Counted from the first letter of the stretch, positions 26,803 through 39,449 are shown. The stretch: 64,000 nucleotides of DNA from Hyperoodon ampullatus (GCA_949752795.1 OX457074.1:6895527-6959526), one strand, 5' to 3'. The notes: a model not told the origin generated them from the sequence alone. Numbers and translations: made by a program.

Positions 26803-27570
26803 TCCCCAGAAGAATAAATATTGAGATATGGCTTCAGAATGCTTTGATTATTCCACCTGCCCCTGTGCACAAGACAGTGACCATCCTAATTACGTTCTAT
26901 TTTGGTTAATGTTTCAATAAACTTGCTTTCCCTAAACCTACTGATAAAAAGAGGCCCAAAGGCAAAGTCGGTCTGAGATTAAATATTTATTGTGTCTAAA
27001 CCACAAGTAGAAAGAAATTCGAAGGCCAACGATTTTAATGCTAATTCGATGGATGATTGCACTTTGCTTGGTTTAGAGGAGAGGTAATTACACAGCTAAC
27101 ATCTGGGGTTTGAGGTTTTGAGGACTACATTTGGGTGAATTGCGGGGTGGGGGTGAGGAGAGAACAAAAGGAAAGTCTCCTGATTTTAGACTCTGTCAGG
27201 AAAAGCATTTGCTCAGAAGTAAAAACAAAATTAACATTAGAAAAGAAGCGAAAACATGCATTTTAAGAAGCTTTCACCTAAGCAGGTGCTCAAGGTCACA
27301 CTCAAATCCTCCAATTCTCATAACAAGAATGAGAGGTCAGGCTGCCACAAACTAATAAAATCAATCAACAAAGCGGGAAAACAGTCGGTTCACAGCAGAC
27401 CAGGCAGGGTTTTCCTAAATGGGGCTCACCTTCAATAATCTCAATCAGTCTTCAGAAACGGCTTGAACAAAAACTACCCAAACATCCCCCTAATAATTTG
27501 CACTCCCCCTCCACAATAGGGAAGCCATTTATTTACCAGAAGGTTTACTTTCTCTTTCAAACTCTGCTGG

Positions 27571-27762
27571 TGGGCTTCCCTGGTGGCGCAGTGGTTGGGA
27601 GTCTGCCTGCTGATGCAGGGGACGCGGGTTCGTGCCCCGGTCCGGGAGGATCCCACGTGCCGTGGAGCGGCTGGGCCCGTGAGCCATGGCCGCTGGGCCT
27701 GTGCGTCCGGAGCCTGTGCTCCACAACGGGAGAGGCCACAACAGTGAGAGGCCTGCGTACCA

Positions 27763-27798
<36 letters not shown>
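27571..27798 (+). mobile_element. CHR SINE (young) with 12-bp TSD
   Basis: Near-consensus copy with a poly-A tail of over 35 bases. Flanked by exact aaactctgctgg at 27559-27570 and 27799-27810. The long pure A-tail suggests recent insertion. Confidence 0.96.
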
Positions 27799-27805
<7 letters not shown>

Positions 27806-28020
27806 GCTGGCTTCCTCCTGCCCCACATTCGGCCAAGAAACAGTGGGGACACCTTTCCTCTCCAGCCTTCTCTGACCCCAAACTGGAGAGCTGGTGCGAG
27901 AGAACCCGTTTCATGGAAGTGCTGAGTGGCTCTTCTTAAACCACAAGGCTGTTTTGAGTATTTGTTTGCAAAAGAAAGTTACAAGACAGGAAAGCAAAGC
28001 TCAACTCCTCCAATGAAAAT

Positions 28021-28045
28021 ACACGCGCGCGCGCACACACACACA
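28021..28045. repeat. Alternating (CG)n/(CA)n tract
   Basis: Twenty-five bases of strict purine-pyrimidine alternation with a CG-rich left half, the composition that favours Z-DNA. Confidence 0.85.
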
Positions 28046-28544
28046 CAGATGTGAAGGGACAAATCACTTCCCAGCCTCGTACGGATCATTCACTCTACTT
28101 AGGATGCTGCCTCACCCCCCCAAGCTGCATGCTGTCCCACCGTCCTTGCCTGACTCCCGTACCCCTGAAACCTTTCATATTATCTGCACTTTTTGTATCA
28201 AGAAGAACTCCAACGGACTGTTTAAATCCTAAGTGGTCATAAAAATTTAATGTGTTGAATATTACTTCAAATAAATGGGCCAATCAGAAGATGCAAAGAG
28301 ACATATGTATGACAAGGGCATCTGTGTAAACAGGAATTTACGGTTGGCCTTGTCTATTCCTTTTACGTGATAGACTTCATTTCCTCCACCACAGTGTAAA
28401 TCCCCCTCATCCCTATTCATTTAGCTTTTTTCCTATTAGGTTAGAATCTCCTGATTACTCCTTCTTTCCTCTGGGTCATTAAAGGTTACTGTGAATCATA
28501 ACTGGCCCGACTTTATAGTTAGATAGATACTGCAGTTTTTAATA

Positions 28545-28790
28545 ATAGTAATTATTAAGCACTCCAATTTTAGCTATCTCCCAAGCACTGTGCAAAGTAC
28601 TTCATATACGTTGCTTCAAATCTTGCTCAATCCTCACAAATCCCTTACAATTGGACCTGGCATTTGCATTTTATGGACAGAGAAACTGAAACCTGGAGAA
28701 GTTAAAGCAACTGACCCAAGATCTAAGAGGCGCTGGATCTGGGATTAAAGCCCAGGAAGTCTGATCTCATCGCCATTCTTTTAACTCTTA
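28545..28790 (+). repeat. MIR SINE
   Basis: 'caagcactgtgcaaagtac', 'tcctcacaaatcccttac', 'tttatggacagagaaactga' and 'ggatctgggattaaagccca' follow the MIR consensus order. Confidence 0.88.
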
Positions 28791-29067
28791 TTGCAACTGT
28801 GGACCATGAAACCCTCAAACTCACCGCCCAAACATTTCAACACTACAGTTACAGTTACCTTAGGAAAACTCAAAACATAAGTTCCTTGTTTGATGTAGTT
28901 AAAAAGTCAGGGAAAAGTTCAGTGATTAGGAAAGTCATTTATTCATATGGATGGGGCGGGGGGGTAGCAGAAAGGAAAGCCAGACAATCTAAAGCTTATT
29001 TTATTTGGGGGGCAGATCTGCCTTCCTTATTATTCTTTTATTAGGCTGTTAAAAAGGAATTTGCAGG

Positions 29068-29352
29068 GTTTCCCTGGTGGCGCAGTTGTTAAGAATCCAC
29101 CTGCCAATGCAGGGCACACGGGTTCAAGCCCTGGTCCGGGAAGATCCCACATGCCACGGAGCAACTAAGCCCGTGCGCCACAACTACTGAGCCTGCGCTC
29201 TAGAGCCCGTGCTCTGCAACAAGAGAAGCCACCGCAGTGAGCAGCCTGTGCACCACAGCGAGCAGTAGCCCCTGCTCGCCGCAACTAGAGAAAGCCCACG
29301 CACAGCAACAAAGACCCAACGTAGCCAAAAAAAATAAAAATAAATAAATTTA
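29068..29352 (+). mobile_element. CHR SINE with TSD
   Basis: Long-form CHR with an (AAAT)n tail. The flanks aaaaaggaatttgca recur before the head and after the tail. Confidence 0.94.
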
Positions 29353-29834
29353 TTTTTTTAAAAAAAGGAATTTGCAATAAAATTGTCCAAGGTAAATTGG
29401 TAAGTAGAAAAAGCTGCAAAAAAGCTGGAGAAACATACACCAAATTAATAAGACATATATATAAAATATACAGTTTATATTTCTACAAATACAAATTTAT
29501 TTACAATAGCATGCATTACTTTCATAAACAGGACAAAACAACTTAATGACATCTGAACCCAATTATTAGCAGAAGAGAAGGGCTAAGAGCCGTAGCTTCC
29601 TTTCCCCCCAGTTCTCCTAAATTAAGAACTTCTACCTATAGCTCCCTGAACACACTATGCTGTTTTAAGCCTCTGCACGCTCACGTTCCCTCAGCCTTGA
29701 ATGCAACTATTCACCACTCAGCTTTGTTGGGAGAATTCCTACCGATCCTACAAAACCATTTTCAGGTGTTCCCATGTGAATACCCCTCTGTGATAAAGCC
29801 TTTCTCTCACCCCTAAAAAGAGTTAATCTCCTGG

Positions 29835-30040
29835 TAATGTGTACCAGGCATTATGCTACGTATTTTACCTGCATTATCTCCTGGAGTCTTCAACAGCCCT
29901 AGGAGATAAGTACTATTATCCCATCCTTTTACAGATAAGAAAACTGAGGTTCAGATTCTGACTAGCAAGTGGCAGATCCAAGATCCAATCCCAGATGTGT
30001 CTGACTCCAGAGTCTGACCTCTGAACCACTGTGTTGTCAT
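29835..30040 (+). repeat. MIR SINE
   Basis: 'accaggcattatgctacgta', 'ccatccttttacagataag' and 'ctgactccagagtctgacct' match the 3' half of MIR. Confidence 0.85.
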
Positions 30041-30674
30041 CTTCCCAACCCTAAGTCCATACTGACGCAGCACATACCCCAGCCCGACAACACCACTTCC
30101 GGTTCTGTGAAAACAGGGACCATAGTGCATTATCCTTGGATCCTGCCTAGCACAATAATTAGCTCTCAATATATAATATGCTTGCTTATCTGAACTGAGT
30201 TGTGATAATACTGATATAGGGAGAACTGACCGTAACAGAAATTTTCTTGCATATGCTATTCCTTTTAAAAACTGGAGACATTTCAAACAACTTACCACCA
30301 AAGTACCATCTAGCATTCCTGACAAAAGTGCCCCGTGTAGTAAACCAAGGTTCCTTGCAACAAATGTGTAACCACAATATTGATTTTTTTCACCATAACC
30401 AACAAAGACTGAAGTGTGAAGTAGCCCAGGGATGTCATCCTGCTGGACCTCACCAAGGCTGCTCCAGGACACCAGGAGTTCTCCAGGATTTGGGGATGTC
30501 CTTCAAGTGCTCTTTGGCTGGTTGTTACACATGACCCAAAGGTTATGATAAATTTTTTTAAATATGGAAGACAGAAAATGTGAGTGGACATTTGTAGCCA
30601 ATTAAAAATCCTCAAAGAGCACTTCTGCACTTAACAACACAAATCTGATAAGTCAGGACCCCTGTTTTTGTGTT

Positions 30675-30884
30675 TTGTTTTTTTTTTTTTGCGGTATGCG
30701 GGCCTCTCACTGTTGTGGCCTCTCCCGTTATGGAGCACAGGCTCTGGACGTGCAGGCTCAGTGGCCATGGCTCACGGGCCCAGCCGCTCCGCAGCATGTG
30801 GGATCTTCCTGGACCGGGGCACGAACCCACGTCCCCTGCATCAGCAGGCGGACTCTCAACCACTGCACCACCAGGGACACCCAG
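30675..30884 (-). mobile_element. CHR SINE (young, inverted) with TSD
   Basis: Reverse complement of a near-consensus CHR. The flanks caggacccctgttttt and caggacccctcttttt differ by one base. It lies about 1.6 kb from an oppositely oriented CHR, so the pre-mRNA could form a long hairpin. Confidence 0.95.
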
Positions 30885-31289
30885 GACCCCTCTTTTTGAG
30901 TGCTGGCGCAGTGTATAAGGTCAGCTTCAGTGACAACTCCCCTAGGGCAGAGGCCATATGTACCGACTTACTTTGTACAAGTTAACCAAGGTCAGGCATG
31001 GGGTAGGCACTCCATAATTAAACACCAGTATTCAGCCTCAAAAATCTTTAAATTCCTTGGTCTTGCATTCAAGACCTCTTATATGCAGGCACTCCTTCTC
31101 CCCTACTTACCTTCCTAATCTACCAGGATTTTGTTTGTGTTATATCACCATACCTCCTCACCCCAAATTCTTTATATCTGTCAAATGCCAACGATTATTT
31201 GGGCCCCAGATCAAAGCTCTCAGTTAGCAAGAAGACTTCTAGACAACTGCAAGCCTCATAACCAATCCTTCTGAAGACCTGTAGCGCTT

Positions 31290-31395
31290 AGTGAAGCACT
31301 GCCCAACAGAACTTTCTAAGATAATGGAAATGTCCTATATCTGGGCTATATGTTTTTTAATATATAATAGCTACCTTGTTGGACAGCACAGGCTT
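31290..31395. repeat. MER5-like DNA-transposon relic
   Basis: 'cactgcccaacagaacttt' on the left and 'cttgttggacagcacagg' on the right are terminal-inverted-repeat-like ends of a short MER5-type element. Confidence 0.6.
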
Positions 31396-31842
31396 AATGT
31401 CTCACCATCTCTTTGAGGAAAACATGTTGCACTACATGGATAAAGCATTTATGAAGCTGCCTCAGTAGACCTCAAGTTCTGTAAACAAGGCGTCTTGTTC
31501 CTCATAGCAACTTTCACAAAGTTGTAAAAAGTAAATATTTGTTGATTTGGACATCACCTCTGAGAAAGCCATAAGATTAAAAGGTGCCAGACTCGGCATC
31601 TGTAATGATGGCCACCACCTCTGCCCCATCTCACCATCTGAATGTCAAGACGTGCAGAGGCAGGGAGGAGAAAGCAACTTTCTGGAGACACAAATGACCA
31701 CTGATCAAGCCACAAGGCACTTTGGTTTAAATGACATTTAGGTCATGACTGTCCTTCACCTACAAACTTGCCTAAATAAATATCTCTTTCCATTAGCAAA
31801 TGGCTAAATTCTGATGGTAAATTATGCACACTAAAAAGTTAG

Positions 31843-32097
31843 CTACTTGTGGGGAGGGACAGATTGGGAGTTTGGGATTGACAGGTACACACTGCTATAC
31901 TTACAATAGATAACCAACAAGGACCTACTGTATAGCACAGGGAATGCTGCTCACTATTCTGTAATAACCTAAATGGGAAAAGAATTTGAAAAACAATAGA
32001 TACATGTATATGTATAACTGAATCACTTTGCTGTACACCTGAAACTAACACAACACTGTTAATCAACTATGCTCCAATATAAAATATTTTTTTAAAA
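31843..32097 (+). mobile_element. L1 3'-end fragment with short TSD
   Basis: 'gggattgacaggtacacact' through 'aacacaacactgttaatc' and 'tatgctccaatata'. The flanks aaaaagtta occur on both sides. Antisense to STAT3. Confidence 0.9.
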
Positions 32098-33589
32098 AAG
32101 TTACTTCCCCAGTTAGACATAGCAGTTAGATAGGAAACAAAACAAAACAAAACCCAAAAACCTAAGGAAACCCTATCTGTACATCATTTTTCACCTGTTT
32201 ATTAAATATCTCCCTTGGAGTCTTACAGACTACTGGTGGTATTTCATTGTCTAGGTATATGTCAGAATTTCACTGACACCTTTCCCAGCAGAGCCTAGTC
32301 ACTTTAAATCAAGATCTAATACTTAAGCACAGATAGTCAAAAGCAAACAAAATATACAGAAGGTACAAATTCCACCACTGTGACACTCTGCTGCCCCAGG
32401 CAAGTGTTTTGTTCCTTTGATCTCAATTTCCTTATCTACAAAACAGAGTTACGGTTATATGAACTATCTACCCTTTGTGGGTCAAGTCATAACTGTGGAT
32501 ATTTCTAGATGGCTATTCTTCCCAAAAGAACTACATATAAAAGATTTATGAATTTTCTAGTGGTTCTTTGTGGTGGATACGCTAGCAGATATAGAGATTA
32601 AGATCAAGTCTCTAACATCTACATTTTTTGTCTTGTTTTGTTTTGTTTTGAAGACTTCTTTCCTCCATCCCACTGTGCAAATGTCACTGCAAAAATTCTA
32701 CTAGTACCCCAGTCTGGCACATGTAATAAGGAAATAAATGTGTTGACTCAGGGAATAGATATATTTAATATAAAACAGAAAATTGGATGAATCAAGTCAT
32801 AACACATTCTAAATCCACATATAAAAGATTGAGATAATTTACTGTTCTGATTTATTCAAGCCAATGCTGTATCAGCCCAGCCAGCCAAAAAATTACAACC
32901 CACACACAGAATATACCCTTTAGATGCACACACAATAAAAACCAGCAGGGACACATTACATACATTTTTGATAAGAATAAGTGTGTCAGTACCATACATC
33001 CACCTGATATAACACAGAGGGATGTGGACTAAACATGGAAAAAACAATTTGGGTGATGGTTTGAATTTTGCTAACTTAAGTGCAACCACACCCCCAAACA
33101 CAGGTAAAGTTTGCACACATGACTTTGCCAAGGCCAGCCTGTCTTCGTTTCCCTCTCCTCTGCATTTACCCAAGATCTTGGCTCTGAGACAGAAAACTCC
33201 CACTCTGGATTGGTTCATTCCGTCCTATGCAATTAAGCAACACCACAATCCAGTAAACGCAAGGGCTCAATTATTTATCTTCTGGCCAAGTCTACCAGGT
33301 GTTTATAAAAGAACAATGTCAAGGAGGAAATAGGTTTATTTCCCTCTAGAGCTGGCTTGATGGGGTTTTATTCTGTATTTTTAGAAGGGGGAGGAGGGAA
33401 TCACGACTTTAACCTGGAAAAAGACGGGAGGGAATTTAGAAAGAGTACAAGGCTGTCAATTTCCCTACAGGAAACTAGATTCTTATGCAATAATCCTACC
33501 CACAACCAACCAGTCCATGAGGCTGTAGGGGGAAGACACCTATTCCTACCTCCTCCAGGGGGGCACAGCTGGCTCCTAAAGGAGCGGGA

Positions 33590-34330
33590 ACAGGGCAAGG
33601 CGGAGGAAGTGGCTCAGCCGGGAGCCGCCGGGCCCCGCCGGGGGGCGGGGAGGAGGCGCTTGCCAACCCGCCCCACCAACCTCTGTGGAGATCTCCGCCG
33701 GCGTGACAGTCGCTCCTGTGGCCGGAACGTCCCCACAGCCCGAGGGAGCAGGAAGTTGGGGGGCTGTCCCTCACTCCTGCCCCCCCCACCCTAGAGGGCC
33801 CTCGCCCCACAGTCCTCCCCCTCCAGCCCATTCTCTCTCTTCCTCGGCGTCTCCCCTTTCTCCAAAGAACGAAACTTCCTTCCAGCGTACCCTGTCCCTT
33901 CAGAGGCCGGCTCCTGTCATCCCGGGGAGTTGTCCCTTCAGAGCGACCCGCCGTTTCTCCTCGTATCCCCCCGACCCACTGAAGTTTCCATCCACTACTC
34001 CCCCAAACACCCCAGAGGCTCCCAGCGCCCACCCCCCGCCCCCGTCCGGGGATGCCCAGGCCTGGAGGCCGTCGGGGGGCAGCCCCACCCTTAATCCCCT
34101 TCACCTGCTGCTCGGGCTGAGGCCCGACTGGCCGGGGCTGCGCTTGCGCCGGGGTGCGGGCCGCGGGGTCCCTCAGGCCGCGGAGTCTCGCCTAGCAGAT
34201 GTGGGGTTAGCGCCGAGCTGGGGTTCTTGTCAAGGATCCGGTTCGGGCTCGCTCCCTCCGCGGCGACGTCGGAACCCCAGGCTCCCCCTACCAGTCTACG
34301 CTGCCCCAGCTCCGGAAACCGCTGAATTAC
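33590..34330. promoter_or_regulatory. CpG-island-like region over STAT3 exon 1
   Basis: Base composition shifts sharply to GC with frequent CpG from about 33590 through exon 1, while flanking intronic sequence is AT-rich. This is expected for the STAT3 housekeeping-type promoter and first exon. Confidence 0.8.
34105..34320 (-). other. STAT3: STAT3 non-coding exon 1 (5' UTR)
   Basis: The minus strand from 34320 reads GGTTTCCGGAGCTGGGGCAG, includes 'GGTTCCGACGTCGC' and 'CCGGATCC', and ends CCGAGCAGCAG|gtgaag. This follows the human STAT3 first exon as I recall it (GGTTTCCGGAGCTGCGGC at the start, an AACAG-type end, then exon 2 starting TTGGGACCCC). The exact start is inferred from that resemblance and could be off by some bases. 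It contains no ATG. Exon 2 begins at 4871. Confidence 0.85.
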
Positions 34331-34480
34331 AGTCCCTCCAGCCAATCCCCGCCCAGCCCCGCCGGGCCGCGACAGGCCGCTCATGCATAATTCATGAGAC
34401 TGCCAGTTTTCTCGGCCACCCAGAGGCCCTGGTGAGTGTACTGTACAACTGATGCCCCACCCACCGGCCAATAAGAAGAG
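34321..34480 (-). promoter_or_regulatory. STAT3: STAT3 core promoter
   Basis: Immediately upstream of exon 1 are an inverted CCAAT box (CCAAT on plus at 34342-34346), an overlapping GC box (ccccgccc), a near-palindrome at 34380-34398 resembling a POU/octamer dimer site, and a second CCAAT near 34468. No TATA box is visible. Binding is inferred from the motifs only. Confidence 0.6.
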
Positions 34481-34660
34481 CCTCTTGGAGAAAGGGCGGA
34501 GCCAATAGAAGGCTGGGAACGCCCCTGTTCTGGCTGTTCCGAGGGCTTAGTGCTCCTCCCTCCGCAACAGCAGGGGAAGAACCAAGGCCTTGGGCAGAGA
34601 GGCCCGGGGGGAGGGAGGGAAGATGACCGGAATGTCCTGCTGAAAACTCAGCTGAGTTCC

Positions 34661-34680
34661 TGGCAGTGTGTGACGTCAAG
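34661..34680. promoter_or_regulatory. CRE with adjacent STAT-like half site, STAT3 upstream region
   Basis: A perfect TGACGTCA lies at 34671-34678, about 350 bp upstream of exon 1, next to 'gttcctggcagtg'. A weak STAT element coupled to a CRE in the STAT3 promoter is known to mediate IL-6 autoregulation in mammals. Equivalence here is inferred from motif and distance. Confidence 0.55.
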
Positions 34681-35851
34681 ACACTTTAAATGCCCCTGAT
34701 GCGGCTCTCTTCTGCCTGCTCTCCCTTTTCCCGGCCCTTGACACCACGTGGGGGCGAGGTCGGGAGCCACTTACCACGTGGGAATCAGCCAGTTAGACAG
34801 TCCCCAGGTATCGCCAGATCCTCTAGGGGCCCAACGCCTGAATTGGGTTTCTGGGGACAGCAAAAAGAACATGGGTGACTCCTGCCTGCTTTGAACTTCA
34901 GTTTTTGCGTGAGTCGGGACACACACACCCGGAAACATGACGTGGAAATAGAGTAATTACTAGAGTGCGTGGGGAGAGGGTAGTGGATTTAACCCAGTCC
35001 TGCGTTCCGTCTTCGCTTCGAGCATCAAAGGCCAACGGCTCGCACATTGGCCGGTTCAAGGGAATGAGGAGACAGTACAGATGAAGAATGACACATATAC
35101 ACATTGTTTTTATGTGTCTGAGTTGAAATACTTGAAATTGTGTGACTTTTTCTTTTTCGCCTTATCTACTTCGAATGCCAGTTTTACTGCATTAAAACAA
35201 GTAGTTTATAGGAAATGTAGACATTTTACCTTACATAATAGAGGATGTACTTTGCATAATAGTGTGATTGTGTGTGTGTGTGTGTGTGTGTTAAGACTAT
35301 CAGGGTTTTTAAAAAATAACAGCTATTAGTGTTTGTGTTTGTTGTGTTTGTTTAGTACAAAGAGGTAGTAAGATGAAATCTAAAAAGGGCCTGTTATCTC
35401 ACCACCCAAATAAGCCCTGATGACAGTTTTTTCAATGAAACTCACACGTTTGTGGTTAGAAAATTCAGAGAGTTAAGAAAAGTCAAAAATTAAAACAAAA
35501 AAAAAAATTAAAACAAAATCTCCCCCCTTCCCCCACCAATCCTTCTCCCCAAGGATAGCTATTCTTATTAATTTCTGGTGAGAAAACCAATGACTCCTAA
35601 CAATTGGGGGATCATAGATACTTCTGAGGGTTTGCTGGTGACTATGGAGTCTAGTCCCAGAAATATTCAGCATGAGCTTTTACTCACAAATTCTCCTGGT
35701 TCCCCAGTTTAGACCCTTGGACCACCTTATATGCAAGTGAGAGGTGAGAGCACCTATAGGGCAAATGGTAGGGTCACTCATGGTGGGATTGAGAGTTTCC
35801 TATTGCCCTCCTGTAGACCCAGCCCAGCGTGGAAATTGCTATATGTGTCCG

Positions 35852-35853
<2 letters not shown>

Positions 35854-35905
<52 letters not shown>
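35854..35905. repeat. (TG)26 microsatellite
   Basis: Fifty-two uninterrupted bases of TG, 1.5 kb upstream of STAT3 exon 1. Confidence 0.96.
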
Positions 35906-35906
<1 letters not shown>

Positions 35907-36028
35907 GATGGCTGCATTTATCTTAATCTTCACTTCAGGACAGATATCCCCCACCTTCCACTTCACCTAAACTCTGCTTTAGCTGTGCTCTCCCATGCAG
36001 TTGACTATCTCCTTAACAATATAGGGTC

Positions 36029-36055
36029 TGGGACTTCCCTGGTGGTGCAGTGGAT
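36029..36055 (+). mobile_element. CHR SINE head fragment
   Basis: Only the first ~27 bases (gggacttccctggtggtgca) survive. The body and tail are missing. Confidence 0.7.
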
Positions 36056-36654
36056 TTGAGAGTCCACATCTCATAGCTTTGTTCCATCCACTCAAACCCT
36101 GCCCTTCTCCCTGACTCCTCTGCAGCTGGCCTTTGTTTCCCTCACTGCCCTCCGCTCAATTCACATGGAACAGCTAGCCCTGAATCTATCTGTTCCACCT
36201 ACAAAACCTCCCTCCAGCCCAGCCACTGGTCTTTCTCCGTACCGCCAAGGCTGCCCTTGGCTTAAAGTCAGCAGTTTCTCTCACTTGAGCCAGTGCTTTG
36301 ATCTGAACTCCCTTTTCCAGTCTCATCCCCTCCATCCCACACACCTGAAGCTCCCACACTGAATTTATCACCTTCCTCCAAACATGTCAACGCCTTATGT
36401 AACTTCATGCCTTTGCAAATCTCCTTGCTTCCACCCGGAATATCTTCTCTTTCCTCATTCCCTACCTGAAAACTCTTACTCAGTCTTCAAAGCCGGGCTC
36501 CCACATCACCGCCTCCGGGCTTTCTGAGATTCTTCCTAGCAAAATTGATCTCTTCTGCTGGACTCCTTTAGCAGGTTGTTTCCCCATCCAGTTTGGCATT
36601 CTCCCCATTGGAGTCTAATGAATCCACTTGTTAGCCTACTTCCTGATAAATAAA

Positions 36655-36900
36655 ATTAATGATTAACATTCATAAAACAATCACCACTTTCCAGGAACTG
36701 TGCTAAGCTTTTTACATAGATTATCTTGTTTGATCCTCACCAAAACCCATTGAGGTAGATACTGTTGTAATTCTCATTTTCCACTAGGAAACTATGGCCG
36801 AGAAAGTTGAAAGACCAGTCCAAGGTCCCACAGATAGAGACTACAGGCAAACTCAGAATGAGAATCAGGTCTGGCTGCCTCCAGAGCCTGGACTCTTTGC
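36655..36900 (+). repeat. MIR SINE
   Basis: 'ggaactgtgctaagctttt', 'gatcctcaccaaaacccatt' and 'aggtagatactgttgtaa' in MIR order. Confidence 0.85.
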
Positions 36901-37039
36901 CCATATATGCTTGAAAACATTTCCCCTAAGCTTCTGGTTCCTGGAAGCCTAAACCCTTTCATGCTCACTTTCGTAATCCCAGCGTCTAGCCCAGAACTCA
37001 CCTAAGCCTGAGTTAATGAAATATTAATAAACGTGTTGA

Positions 37040-37260
37040 ATAATCATATTAGCAACAGCTAACACATGGAGTGTTTACTATGCACACGTCCCTGCTTCTG
37101 AGCATGTATTATGTAACTCATTTAATCCTTAAAATAACTCCATGAGGAGGATACTCTGATTTTACAGATGAAGAAAATGAGGTTTATCCAAGGTTAAGTG
37201 ACTTACCCAAGAACACAGAGCTGGTAAATGACAGTCAGGGTTCAAATCCAAGAGTGTTTT
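37040..37260 (+). repeat. MIR SINE (3' end cut by a CHR)
   Basis: 'ggagtgtttactatgcaca', 'aactccatgaggaggatact' and 'acagagctggtaaatgaca' follow MIR. The CHR at 37262 interrupts its 3' end. Confidence 0.87.
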
Positions 37261-37261
37261 T

Positions 37262-37549
37262 TCTTTTTTAATTTATTTACTTATTTTTGGCTGTGTTGTG
37301 TCTTCGTTGCTGCGTTCAGGCTTCCTCTAGTTGCAGCGAGCAGGGGCTACTCTTCGTTGCGGTGTGCGGGCTTCTCATTGCAGTGGCTTCTCTTGTTGCA
37401 GAGCATGGGCTCTAGGCGCACAGGCTTCAGTAATTGTGGCACACAGGCTTAGTTGCTCCGCGGCACGTGGGATCTTCCCGGACCAGGGCTCAAACCCATG
37501 TCGCCAGCATTGGCAGGCGGATTCTTAACCACTGCACCACCAGGGAAAC
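37262..37549 (-). mobile_element. CHR SINE (long, inverted)
   Basis: Reverse complement of a long-form CHR from 'ttggctgtgttgtgtcttcg' to 'ctgcaccaccagggaaaccc', with its A-tail as a T-rich left edge. It is inserted in a MIR. Confidence 0.93.
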
Positions 37550-39121
37550 CCCCAAGTGTGTTTCATTGGAGAGCCTGAATAGCTACTCTTCCTTGACTTC
37601 ATCTCCAGACTCAAACTTCCTTTTGGATCCCCAAGGAAGGAAGAGTCTAAAGGAGGGGAAAAGATGATGCCCCCACCCTCTACCCATCAAGTGAATAAAG
37701 GCAGAGAGCAGAAGCCCAGCCCATTCGAGCCCATGGTGGTTTATAAACATGTCTGCAAATCATTTGACACTTCTCCCATCTAAAGGTAGACTCTCATTCC
37801 ACATCAGCAGTGACTCCCTTCTGATAAATAGAACACAATGGATTTGATGCTACATGACTTCTGAGGTTAGGTCATAAAAGGCGATACAGTGTCCACCTGA
37901 CTCTTTCTCTTGGAACACTCACCCTTGGAACTTAGCCACCATGTTGTAAGGAAGCCCAAGCTATATGTAGCGACCATGTGAAGGTGTTCTGGCCAACAGT
38001 CCAGCTAAGGCCTAGCTGACAGCAAGCATCCACTGTGAGTCAGCCAGACTCCAGATGATTCCAGCCTCCACTTTTCAAGCCACCCCAATGGAGGCCAAAC
38101 AGAGCAGAAATGAGCCATTTTTGCTGAGCCTTACCCAAATTACAAATTCATAAGCAAAATAAATATTGTCATTGTTTTAAGCCACTAAGTTGTTTGTTTG
38201 GTTTTTTTCTTTAATTTAGGTAACACTGGTTTATAACACTATATAAGTTTCACGTGTACATTATATTTCTACTTCTATATACCCTATAGCCTACTCACCA
38301 CAAAAAATTTAGTTTCCATCCATCATCATACCGTTGATCCCCTTTACTCATTGTTCCCTTCCGCTCTGGTAATCACTACTCTGTTCTCTGTATCTGCATG
38401 TTTGTTCTCATTTGGTTTGTTCATTTATTCTGTTTCTTTCTTTGTTTATTGTATTCCACATATGAGGGAAATCATTTAGTATTTGTCTTTCTCTGTCTGA
38501 CTTACTTCACTTAGCATAATACTCTCAAGGTCCACCCGTGTTGTTGCAAATGGCAATAATTCATCTTTTTATGGCTGAGTAATATTCCATAGAGTGTGTG
38601 TGTGAGTGTGTGTGTGAGCATGTGTGTGTGTGTATACCACATCTTCTTTATCCATTCATCCATTGATGGGCACTTAGGTTGTTTCCACATCCTGGCTATT
38701 GTACATAATGCCACAATTAACATAGTGGTGCATATACCTTTTCAAATTAGTCTTTTTGTATTCTTTGGATAAATACCCAGAAGTGGGATTGCTGAATTAT
38801 ATGTTAGTTCTGTTCTTAATTTTTTGAGGAACCTCCATACTTTTTCCCATAGTGGCTGCACCAATTTACATTCCCACCAACAGTGTATGAGGGTTCCCTT
38901 TTCTCCACATCCTTGCCAACACTTGTTATTTTTTGCCTTTTTGATGATAACCATGCTAACAGGCATGAGGTGATATTTCATTGTGGTTTTGACTTGCATT
39001 TCCCTAATAATTAGTGATGTTGAACATCTTTTCATGTGCCAATTGGCCATCAACAGGTATGTGTTCTTTGGAAAAATGTCTATTCATCTTCTCTGCCCAT
39101 TTTTATTTTTTTATATGTATG

Positions 39122-39152
<31 letters not shown>

Positions 39153-39414
39153 ATTGAAGTATAGTTGATTTACAATGTTCTGTGATTCCATAATTCTTTT
39201 TTTTATACATCTTTATTGGAGTATAATTGCTTCACAATGCTGTCCTAATTTCTGTTGTACAACAAGGATGTATGAGTTCTTTCTATGTTTTGGATATTAA
39301 TCCCTTGGATATATCATTTGCAAATATCTTCTCCCATTCTGTAGGTTGTCTTTTCATTTTGTTGATGGTTTCCTTTGCTGTGCAGAAGTTTTTAGTTTGA
39401 TGTAGTCTCATTTG

Positions 39415-39439
<25 letters not shown>

Positions 39440-39449
<10 letters not shown>

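Larger units (their letters stand above)
34681..37259. other. Intergenic DNA upstream of STAT3
   Basis: No gene is supported. It holds a TG tract near 35270-35290, a long TG microsatellite, an isolated CHR head (36029-36055), L2-like remnants near 36400-36560 and two MIRs. About 34690-35260 and 35290-35850 show nothing recognisable beyond scattered GC-rich promoter-proximal sequence. Confidence 0.7.

Noticed and set aside
29951..30472. A 173-codon minus-strand open frame in STAT3 intron 1
   Set aside because: It overlaps a MIR relic, has no splice signals or recognisable family, and looks like a chance open frame.
33685..34452. A 255-codon plus-strand open frame over the STAT3 promoter and exon 1
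   Set aside because: It is an artefact of high GC content. The composition is proline/serine/arginine-rich without domains, and the region aligns with the non-coding STAT3 first exon on the other strand.
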